Source: a virus. From it: 32,623 nt of DNA. The number at the start of each line of letters is the position of its first letter. The first letter of the stretch is position 1. The notes below the pieces were generated by a model. It did no database searches and had not been told where the DNA came from. It was given only the letters and a program-made list of their open reading frames with translations. This document shows positions 8,017-14,516 of the stretch, piece after piece. Location: the IMG/VR virus record IMGVR_UViG_3300042914_002581, positions 1 through 32,623 of that record, one strand, 5' to 3'. The translations under genes were made by a program, and so were the position numbers.

Positions 8017-9980
8017 GTTTTCAGGTATCTATAAATGATGGCACGTCTTGGATAGCCTTATCCGATGAGCCTATGGGCTTGGTTGATGCGAATATTAAGA
8101 TTTATCGTGATGAGCAGTTTAGTGGGATAGTGAGTAACATTGTTTCCGACCTTTCCTTTTGGGGTGATGGTTGGGACGTTATCTACCGTTTGTTTACGGA
8201 CTCTACTCAATGCTTGGAGATACCTGTTCGTATTGAGCAGAATGACTGCACCGGTTTTTTCTTTGAGGGGATTATCTTCCTTGCTGATATTGAGCTTGAT
8301 ATTAGCAGGTGTATAGCCAAGTGCACGATTTCGGATAATTCCTTATCCTCTCTACTGGCACGAAACTACGATGTTAAAGTTCCTATAAACAGCGAGAAGA
8401 GTATTGATGGAACTGCCTTATCCCCTATTGGGGAGATATTGTATAATCCGTTTTATGCAGGCGTTCCTTCGGTAAACTATTGGCCTAATGAAGGGGCGTT
8501 TGTTGATGGTCCGTTTCGTTGGTATGGCCTTATGGAGTTGTATCCATACGTTATGAGGTACTTTACGAACAACGCGCCACTTACTTTTCAAGATGACCCT
8601 ATAAATCCTTATTTTTCTGAATCCTCAAAGTATTTTAATCCTGACCACTGGAGGATAAGGATAAATAGCCCTTGTAATACAACGGGCGCAAATCCCGCTT
8701 GCCAAGTAAAGTTTAATGATGCCTATGGGGTAGAGCAAACAATAAGCGTGAATCTTATTGATTGTATAGTTACGGCATTCACTCCACAAAGAGTTTTGTT
8801 GATGATAGGTGAGGTCATAGGAAGTCATTTTACTATGACAAGCATAAATCCATTTGATGGCGAGTGGATAGAGAACTATTGTGATAGGGCTATGTTTGTT
8901 ACAGAGCCCGAAGTAGCCCCTGCTCCAAACCCTGGCGGCTTCGATAGGTATATAGACGTTTACTTCCCTTGGGATGCCGGTACGCTACAAGTAGTGAATT
9001 TGGTTGATTGCACCTTTGGAGGCCTTACAATAACGCAAGAGGGAACGTATAGCTACGGCCCGTATAATACGAGGATAACTTCCGGCAAGACCTTAAAGAA
9101 TTTCGTTAATCCTGCGGCAGCAACTCCAGAGGATGATGCCATAGCCAATGCAGCTAAGATTAACGTTTCATTTGCCGACCTACAACAAGGGTTTGGGGTG
9201 CTGTTTAATACGGCGTTAAAGTTCACCAAGGATGGGGCAGGGAATGACGTGGTTACGATAGGGCAAGAGAAGAACTTCTACGAGACAACCGAGGCTTTTT
9301 CCATTGGCGATATTTATGAGATAAAGCTTATTAAGGATAATGTTTTTGGCATATCGGCACTCAAGATAGGGCAGTCCAATACGAATCCTTCCTTCGAGGC
9401 AGGGATTCAGGAGGAAGCGGATTATGTGAGTAATGTGTGCAATAACCAAAGCTATGACGCAACTACTGGGTTTATAATACCTACCGTTGATTCGTTAGTT
9501 GAGCTCGATGGCGTTCCAACTTTGGATGACGAAACCTTGTATATAGCCGAGAAAGACCCTGATGAGCAGAGTACAACTGGGTATGTTACGAATTTCTACA
9601 AGATAGCTGCTCATGGCGTGAGTTACTACAAGAGAGATGACTGGGGTGTAGTGGCAGGTGCTCCGTACTGCCCATATCGTTTCCAAGCCGAGATACTTGC
9701 AGGGGTTGTAAACCATCCTGAAATAGTAAAGGCATACGCTCATCGTGGCGGAGATGGGTTTTATTGGAATGGTAACTTTGTGCCCAACACTACCGGGGTG
9801 AACATCAAGAACAAGATATCCTTTGAAGCACCTATATCGGTTGATAATTTCAATGCGATAAGGGCTAATCCATATCAGAAGATTCGCTATGGAAGCGGAT
9901 TGAATGACGTTGGTTGGGTGTTCAGCCTTGAATACAGCATTACTACTGGAATGACTAAATTTGAACTTTTAACGGAATGA
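8013..9980 (+). CDS. Large tail protein, probable tail-tip / distal tail component
   Basis: A 655-residue protein directly downstream of the tape measure (ATGA overlap), the usual place for distal-tail or baseplate-hub proteins. The N-terminus looks like a compact beta domain (residues 1-115: IKIYRDEQFSGIV, SFWGDGWDVIYRLF, ELDISRCIAKCTISDNS). The middle is rich in Tyr, Pro and Asn (YNPFYAG, NYWPNEG), typical of surface-exposed tail-tip domains, and the C-terminus ends in beta-like SLEYSITTGMTKFELL. Cysteines are moderately frequent. I recognise it only as a Bacteroidota-phage-type tail protein; the specific role (distal tail, hub or receptor binding) is not proven by a catalytic or structural motif. 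The next gene starts in a four-base overlap. Confidence 0.65.
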   Translation: MSFQVSINDGTSWIALSDEPMGLVDANIKIYRDEQFSGIVSNIVSDLSFWGDGWDVIYRLFTDSTQCLEIPVRIEQNDCTGFFFEGIIFLADIELDISRCIAKCTISDNSLSSLLARNYDVKVPINSEKSIDGTALSPIGEILYNPFYAGVPSVNYWPNEGAFVDGPFRWYGLMELYPYVMRYFTNNAPLTFQDDPINPYFSESSKYFNPDHWRIRINSPCNTTGANPACQVKFNDAYGVEQTISVNLIDCIVTAFTPQRVLLMIGEVIGSHFTMTSINPFDGEWIENYCDRAMFVTEPEVAPAPNPGGFDRYIDVYFPWDAGTLQVVNLVDCTFGGLTITQEGTYSYGPYNTRITSGKTLKNFVNPAAATPEDDAIANAAKINVSFADLQQGFGVLFNTALKFTKDGAGNDVVTIGQEKNFYETTEAFSIGDIYEIKLIKDNVFGISALKIGQSNTNPSFEAGIQEEADYVSNVCNNQSYDATTGFIIPTVDSLVELDGVPTLDDETLYIAEKDPDEQSTTGYVTNFYKIAAHGVSYYKRDDWGVVAGAPYCPYRFQAEILAGVVNHPEIVKAYAHRGGDGFYWNGNFVPNTTGVNIKNKISFEAPISVDNFNAIRANPYQKIRYGSGLNDVGWVFSLEYSITTGMTKFELLTE

Positions 9981-11383
9981 GTTTACAAGCTACACCGAAT
10001 CAGCCCCTTGACTGGCAGTTACTTCCTTTGGGGGAAGCTGAATGCCCTGACTGCCCTCCTTCGGACTACTGCTCTCCGATGTTATTCGAGCGGTACGCTG
10101 ATGGCATTGGAGATAAGTATTATCGTTCCGTTGATTATTTCAGCTTCTCGATAGAGGGAAGTTTGGATGAGGGCGATATGTGTCAGATTGAGCAAAATGA
10201 TGCCACAAACGTTAATGTAAATGCAGATGGCAGTATTTCAAGCGGGGGCTTTGATATAGCTTTCGGGCCAACCAGTATTGGTACTCCTGCATCGCTTATA
10301 ACTTTTCAAAAGGTAGTAGCTATTCAAGGATGTCCTCTCGTTGTTTTTTATTGTTTAGATTGGGATACATCATGCGAGGGGTGTGAATCATCTCGTGATT
10401 ACCCTATAACCGTTACGGTTCAAGTTCAAGGGAGCAGCACTCCAATCCAAACGCAAGATATAATAGTTCAAAGTCCTTCTGAATTACAAAAGTGCAGTAA
10501 GATAATTTTCTCAGACATCCAAGATAGTTTAATTTCATTAACCATAACGGCTACCGAAGCAGTGCCAGCAACGAGATGTGAGCCAGAAGGAGCACCGTGT
10601 ACGGCTGCAATGAGGGTCGAAACATTTAGCATTTGTAATATATTCCCATCTGAGTTAGTAACCGCTAACGGAACTCCTAACGAGTGGGGAGGTGCTTTTA
10701 ACTTAATCCACTACAACTTCGGAACGATAGATGGCGAGACCTATTACATTACAGGGGTTTATCAGATAGATGGGATACCGGAAGAGGCTGTTATAGGTAA
10801 TTCAGCGTTCTCTACTTATGTAGATAACTGCATGAAGATAAAACTTCAAAATGGAGATTGTTGTGGAATTGATACTTGTATCGCCACCTTCGAGTCCGTG
10901 TGCATAAAGCCCATCCTCGACCCTTGTGGAACGGTTGGGGTTGAATACTATCAAGATACTACGCCTCCTGTTGGAGCAAAACCAGGAGAGGATGCCTTCG
11001 GATTCGGATTCTACTACCCTGCTACAAGTCCTACGTTCACTCAGCACATGAGGCTTCCTGGGAATGTTCGAGATGCCAAGTACGATGGCACGATGATTTC
11101 CTATCAAGATTCGCTTGGCAGAAAGAGGGTTGTGTATGCTGAAAGGAGGAAGGCTCTTTCCTTCAATACCGGTAGAGTTCCAGAGTACGTTCACGATGCC
11201 CTGAGCCTTGCTTGTAGGCACGATAACTTCTTATTGGAAGATGCCCTTTACAGCGTGGATGATAATTTCTTTACGAGAACTACCGAATACACTCCAACAT
11301 ACATTCGTATGAGCCGCCTTGCTCCTGTGAGCTTGGAGGTGGAGGCTAAGACCCAAGACCTAAAAAAGAATATGTGTATTTAG
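9977..11383 (+). CDS. Cysteine-rich tail protein
   Basis: 468 residues, ATGA overlap with the preceding tail gene. About 20 cysteines are visible, many in CxxC pairs: CPDC near residue 23, CEGC near residue 135, and a CC pair followed by C near residue 295. The C-terminal 130 residues contain an apparently structured region with GTMISYQDSLGRKRVVYAE and PEYVHDALSLACRHDNFLL. No enzymatic motif is evident. Position between the tape measure and tube genes and operon coupling make it a structural tail-tip protein; the cysteines may bind metal or form stabilising disulfides after release from the cell. A new promoter (11362-11393) lies at its 3' end, so this gene ends the tail-tip transcription unit without a clear terminator. 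Confidence 0.6.
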   Translation: MSLQATPNQPLDWQLLPLGEAECPDCPPSDYCSPMLFERYADGIGDKYYRSVDYFSFSIEGSLDEGDMCQIEQNDATNVNVNADGSISSGGFDIAFGPTSIGTPASLITFQKVVAIQGCPLVVFYCLDWDTSCEGCESSRDYPITVTVQVQGSSTPIQTQDIIVQSPSELQKCSKIIFSDIQDSLISLTITATEAVPATRCEPEGAPCTAAMRVETFSICNIFPSELVTANGTPNEWGGAFNLIHYNFGTIDGETYYITGVYQIDGIPEEAVIGNSAFSTYVDNCMKIKLQNGDCCGIDTCIATFESVCIKPILDPCGTVGVEYYQDTTPPVGAKPGEDAFGFGFYYPATSPTFTQHMRLPGNVRDAKYDGTMISYQDSLGRKRVVYAERRKALSFNTGRVPEYVHDALSLACRHDNFLLEDALYSVDDNFFTRTTEYTPTYIRMSRLAPVSLEVEAKTQDLKKNMCI

Positions 11384-11393
11384 CGTATATTTG
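11362..11393 (+). promoter_or_regulatory. Promoter for the candidate tail-tube gene: A6 tract plus -7 box TATATTTG
   Basis: TATATTTG (11386-11393) matches TAnnTTTG exactly. An A6 tract starts at 11362, 24 nt upstream, at the spacing of the GAAAAAAC boxes elsewhere, although here it is flanked differently (TAAAAAAG). It gives a leader of about 65 nt before 11463. Confidence 0.6.
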
Positions 11394-11404
11394 CGTGTCG
11401 TTGT

Positions 11405-11423
11405 TGTGGTAGAGGCTACCATA
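11405..11423 (+). promoter_or_regulatory. Hairpin in the 5' leader of the candidate tail-tube gene
   Basis: TGGTAG (11407-11412) pairs with CTACCA (11416-11421) around a 3-nt loop, extended by a wobble and a T-A pair. No U-run follows, so it is not a terminator; near the 5' end of the transcript it could protect the mRNA or affect translation. Confidence 0.45.
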
Positions 11424-11462
11424 TAAAGTTCCTCGAAACCAAACTTCTTAAACTTAAAAAAA

Positions 11463-12050
11463 ATGGCTTTTTGCTCTTATGATTGTTCCGAACTCCCAGA
11501 CCACGAGATAGTAGTCTGTGGAGATTATAAACTTGGCGGTATTTCCGCTGCCGCTATCTTGAATTGTGATTTAGATTTAGATGGAACTCCAAACCTATCC
11601 TTGGATGCTACTTGGGAAAGTTGGGTTACTGCTGGTAGCGTAAAACCTATCCGGCAGATTAAAGGCACTGTTGCAAGTCCTGCTGCTGTTGAAGTTCCCA
11701 ATCCGATTGCTTGTGGACCTGAAAACATCCTTGTGGGCTTCAACTGGACTTGTACTTGGCAGGATGCCAATGCTACTGGTGCTTCTTCTGGAAGTTCATT
11801 TACAGGTGGCAACACGGACTTCTATTGCGACCTTAACACTCGTACTACCTATTTGGCTTTGTACTTGTGTGGTAGCGATGAGGTTATGTTGATTAACTTC
11901 CCTACGAACTACCGTGCTGCCTTGATGATTCCGGACAATGACCGTGCCTTGCAAATGTTCGAGGTTTCGGCTACTGCCTACATCCCTGTTGGTGCTTGTA
12001 TTCAGAAGTTTCCTGCTCCTCCTAATTTCTTCGACACAGTTCCTGCTTAA
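11463..12050 (+). CDS. Candidate major tail tube protein
   Basis: 195 residues, all beta-like, with several cysteines (CSYDCSEL at the N-terminus) and Gly/Ser/Thr-rich strands. It contains GGISAAAILNCDL early, and the second half (TRTTYLALYLCGSDEVMLINF, RALQMFEVSATAYIPVG) resembles tail-tube or other virion beta-barrel proteins. It is the only gene in the late block enclosed by its own strong promoter (11386), a hairpin leader and a strong terminator (12075-12104), the pattern expected for an abundant structural protein. It follows the tail-tip genes. The tube call is inference; a head decoration protein is the main alternative. An A-rich sequence just before the ATG is typical of well-expressed Bacteroidota genes. 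Confidence 0.55.
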   Translation: MAFCSYDCSELPDHEIVVCGDYKLGGISAAAILNCDLDLDGTPNLSLDATWESWVTAGSVKPIRQIKGTVASPAAVEVPNPIACGPENILVGFNWTCTWQDANATGASSGSSFTGGNTDFYCDLNTRTTYLALYLCGSDEVMLINFPTNYRAALMIPDNDRALQMFEVSATAYIPVGACIQKFPAPPNFFDTVPA

Positions 12051-12074
12051 TCGTTCATCCTCATCTTTCAAATT

Positions 12075-12104
12075 AGAGCCACAAATGCGTGGCTCTTTTT
12101 TTTT
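12075..12104 (+). terminator. Rho-independent terminator after the candidate tail-tube gene
   Basis: GAGCCAC (12076-12082) pairs perfectly with GTGGCTC (12089-12095) around a 6-nt loop, extended by an A-T pair, and is followed by a nine-T run (12096-12104). Confidence 0.92.
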
Positions 12105-12111
12105 ACTTTTG
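12104..12111 (+). promoter_or_regulatory. Promoter -7 box TACTTTTG driving the glycan module
   Basis: An exact TAnnTTTG match that begins in the last T of the terminator. Only CCCT separates it from the ATG at 12116, so the start of transcription should fall at or next to the start codon, giving a leaderless mRNA. The same junction occurs at 19425-19437. Confidence 0.65.
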
Positions 12112-12115
12112 CCCT

Positions 12116-12982
12116 ATGAATACGCCAATAGTCCTTCTTGCCTTAAACAAAAAGGAATACTATCAGATGGCTTTCAATGCAGCGGCATCTATCAAGCACT
12201 TTAACCAAGGCGTTCAGATAACGCTCCTACATGATGGGAAGCATAAGCTACCTGAATCTAAGTCTTGGATTTTCGATAAGAGCATTTGTATGGATGCTGA
12301 TGATACTACCCACAATGGGGTATTTCATCCTGGGAAGGCTAAGCTCAATATTTACAAGTACCTCGACAAAGGTGCTTACCTATACCTCGATGTAGATGTT
12401 ATCTGTATAGCTCCATTTGGAGATATAGTAGAGAACTGCGAGAAGGCTAAGGGGTATTACTACATTTTACAGAGTGGGCACTTATGGGCATCTGAATCCG
12501 ATATACGGCACTACAACGGCTTGCCTGCCGATGCTGTTATCTACGGAATGAACTCTTCGTTTATGTTTATGAGGACTGGCAAGGAGCTGAACAAGTTCTT
12601 TGAGAGGGCTATGAAGGCTATGTTTGATGGACTTCCTACTTCCAATCTTTCGATGCCTTGGGGGCAGTCCTACCCAGACGAACTTGCGATGACCGTTGCT
12701 TGTGCCGACTTGAAGGTAAATCCATACCTTGACTTTGGAGACCCGATTAGGTTCTTTGGGAGAACTTCGAACTATGACCAAGAGATAGGTGGGGCAAGAA
12801 TGGTTGCTTTATTTGGCCCGAAGGGGATGATTCCATTAAAAGCCATTGATAGGTGCGACAAGGTTATGAGGAATGTCTGCGCTACTTTCTCTATGGCTCA
12901 TGAGTACAAAATACTTCCTCTTATGAAAGGCAAGTACGCCAACAAACATCGCCTTGTTGAAGGTGGTATAAATCGTGGGTAA
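12116..12982 (+). CDS. Glycosyltransferase with DxD motif (GT-A fold, GT8-like)
   Basis: 288 residues from the ATG at 12116. Hallmarks of a nucleotide-sugar transferase are visible: an N-terminal strand TPIVLLALNKKEYY, an HPGKAKLNIYKYLDKG segment before the metal site, and a DxD motif in AYLYLDVDVICIAP (residues 88-99; D92 and D94) that would hold the divalent metal and sugar nucleotide. A later YPDELAMTVA may be the second acidic region. It should transfer a sugar to a polysaccharide, lipid or protein acceptor; donor and acceptor cannot be read. The promoter box 4 nt upstream decides this start; an ATG at 12089 lies inside the terminator stem. It overlaps the next glycan gene by 8 nt. Confidence 0.75.
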   Translation: MNTPIVLLALNKKEYYQMAFNAAASIKHFNQGVQITLLHDGKHKLPESKSWIFDKSICMDADDTTHNGVFHPGKAKLNIYKYLDKGAYLYLDVDVICIAPFGDIVENCEKAKGYYYILQSGHLWASESDIRHYNGLPADAVIYGMNSSFMFMRTGKELNKFFERAMKAMFDGLPTSNLSMPWGQSYPDELAMTVACADLKVNPYLDFGDPIRFFGRTSNYDQEIGGARMVALFGPKGMIPLKAIDRCDKVMRNVCATFSMAHEYKILPLMKGKYANKHRLVEGGINRG

Positions 12983-13850
12983 GCAAATTAAGATACGCGC
13001 CTTTTCTGATTGGGCAACTTCCTTTGCCCTCCACGATAAGATTATCGACCAATTTATGGGGGTGAAGCAACTTCGAGATACGATGATGTTCGTAACCGAT
13101 GATTCCTATGACTATGCGGTAGTCTTTGACCACAAGGGAGACAATGAGATACTTACCCCGAAAGAACGCACTCTTGGCTTTATAACTGAGCCGCCTGATA
13201 GTACGCATTTTGATAGGCTTTTAAGCGATTATTGCCTTAGGGTGTACACTTGTGGCTCTGCCGAGAGTTATGGCCTTAGAGGCGATGTTAGACACTTTCC
13301 TATGGGTGTTTTCTACCACTTGGAAGGTGAGATAGAAGATTATATGGTTTTGCCTCCCAAAACGCATAAGTTGGGGATGGTTTTGAGTGCTACGAGTGGT
13401 GGCTTTTACGATTATCGAATGAACATTGCCAAGGCGATAGCAACGAGTGGCATAGGTTCTGTGTATGGTAGGGGGTTGAACTTTAAGGGTGTGAAGGGGG
13501 AGTTGTCCAACAAGGCTAATGGTTTGATTCCTTTTGAGTTCTCGGTTTGTATGGAAGGTGGGATATGGGATGGATATATGTCTGATGAGGTCTTGGATGC
13601 TGTTTTATGCTCTTGCATACCGATTTATGTGGGTTGTTCTACGATTACTACCTATGTTCCCTTTGCGATACCGCTTGTTCGGTATGACAATCCGAAGGCG
13701 GCTATTAAGGAGATAGAAGATATTTTGGCGAGTGTAAAGTACGAGGAGGTTTATCCTCTAATTTTGTCTTGGAAGAAGAAGTATCTTACCAACTACAACC
13801 TATACGAAAAGATAAGAGAGTTTATATGCAGCAAGCAATCGACATTGTAA
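12975..13850 (+). CDS. Fucosyltransferase-like glycosyltransferase (GT10-type C-terminal motif)
   Basis: 291 residues from a GTG at 12975 that overlaps the previous stop. The C-terminal half carries the layout of GT10 alpha-1,3-fucosyltransferases: PFEFSVCMEGG (residues 186-196), then GYMSDEVLDAVLCSCIPIYVG (residues 200-220), corresponding to the family's F-S-x-x-x-E...G-Y-x-(T/S)-E-K/V-x-x-D-A...G-x-(I/V)-P-I-Y-x-G pattern that binds the GDP-sugar. YGRG at 164-167 also fits. The expected Lys after the second Glu is replaced by Val, so donor specificity may differ from fucose. It sits between another glycosyltransferase and a methyltransferase. Substrate could be a virion protein or host surface glycan. 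Confidence 0.72.
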   Translation: MGKQIKIRAFSDWATSFALHDKIIDQFMGVKQLRDTMMFVTDDSYDYAVVFDHKGDNEILTPKERTLGFITEPPDSTHFDRLLSDYCLRVYTCGSAESYGLRGDVRHFPMGVFYHLEGEIEDYMVLPPKTHKLGMVLSATSGGFYDYRMNIAKAIATSGIGSVYGRGLNFKGVKGELSNKANGLIPFEFSVCMEGGIWDGYMSDEVLDAVLCSCIPIYVGCSTITTYVPFAIPLVRYDNPKAAIKEIEDILASVKYEEVYPLILSWKKKYLTNYNLYEKIREFICSKQSTL

Positions 13851-14440
13851 CCAAATCATTCAAGGACATTGAGGACATTCTGATAGTCGAAATAAACGCG
13901 AGGGATGGCTCGGTTACTAAGAAGTTGGCTGAGATACCGAGTTCAACTGTTCATTCTTTTGAGCCTTACGCGAGTAAGGTGATACCTAACTTACCGAGTA
14001 ATGTGATTATGAATTACAGCGCGGTTATGGAAAGGGATGGTGTTACGAATCTGTGGATTCCGATGGAGGGTGAGCGGTATGCATATAACAGGACTACAAC
14101 TTATACGGAGGGGATGCCTCCTTCGGTTACTTACCGAAAGATGATAGAGGTGAAAACTGTTTCTCTTGAATCATATCTTAGAGGGTATGGGCATACTTAC
14201 ATTGACTTGCTGTGGATTGATTGGTATGAATCCGAGTTGGGTGTTGTAAGGAACTGCCTTGCTTCGGTGGGTTCTACGAGTTTTATGTTCGTTAAGTGGG
14301 GCAATTTAACCGATATGTTTGGCCGGCCGAGAATTGAACTTATCTTAAATTTGATAGGTGATGATTGGGATGTTATTGCCGCATGGGATAGCGATGTACT
14401 GCTGGCTAATAGCCGTTTTGTGGAAAAAACAACAAATTGA
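13826..14440 (+). CDS. FkbM-family SAM-dependent methyltransferase
   Basis: 204 residues from the ATG at 13826, overlapping the preceding gene by 25 nt; a TTG at 13769 would extend it further into that gene and is not favoured. FkbM features are present in order: a SAM-binding VEINARDGSV (residues 21-30), HSFEP (43-47, ribose-binding acidic residue), VKTVSLESYL (109-118) and IDLLWIDWYESE (126-137). The family O-methylates sugars and other small acceptors, so it may cap or modify the glycan made by the two upstream enzymes. A promoter for the head genes (14423-14456) begins inside or just after its 3' end. There is no terminator, so read-through into the portal gene is possible. Confidence 0.78.
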   Translation: MQQAIDIVTKSFKDIEDILIVEINARDGSVTKKLAEIPSSTVHSFEPYASKVIPNLPSNVIMNYSAVMERDGVTNLWIPMEGERYAYNRTTTYTEGMPPSVTYRKMIEVKTVSLESYLRGYGHTYIDLLWIDWYESELGVVRNCLASVGSTSFMFVKWGNLTDMFGRPRIELILNLIGDDWDVIAAWDSDVLLANSRFVEKTTN

Positions 14441-14456
14441 GTTATTATTACCTTTG
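14423..14456 (+). promoter_or_regulatory. Head-module promoter: GAAAAAAC box plus -7 box TACCTTTG
   Basis: GAAAAAAC at 14423-14430 and the exact -7 box TACCTTTG at 14449-14456, separated by 18 nt. Expected transcription start near 14460-14463, upstream of the micro-ORF and portal gene. Confidence 0.68.
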
Positions 14457-14474
14457 TAGCATAAACTTTACGAT

Positions 14475-14516
14475 ATGTGTAAATGTAGAGGAGGAAGAAG
14501 GGGAGGTTCAAGATGA
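14475..14516 (+). CDS. Possible 13-codon leader peptide before the portal gene
   Basis: ATG at 14475 opens a frame encoding MCKCRGGRRGGSR whose TGA overlaps the portal ATG as ATGA. It is the first ATG after the promoter at 14449. Its purine-rich codons also create a Shine-Dalgarno-like GGGGAGG just upstream of the portal start, so the peptide could be a by-product of that leader. Translational coupling to the portal gene is plausible; expression is unproven. Confidence 0.3.
   Translation: MCKCRGGRRGGSR

Noticed and set aside
12089-12116. Upstream ATG at 12089 for the first glycosyltransferase
   Set aside because: It is inside the terminator stem and before the promoter box; the ATG at 12116 fits the family start.
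13769-13826. TTG start extending the FkbM-type methyltransferase
   Set aside because: It gives a long overlap with the fucosyltransferase-like gene and residues unlike the family; ATG 13826 is better.
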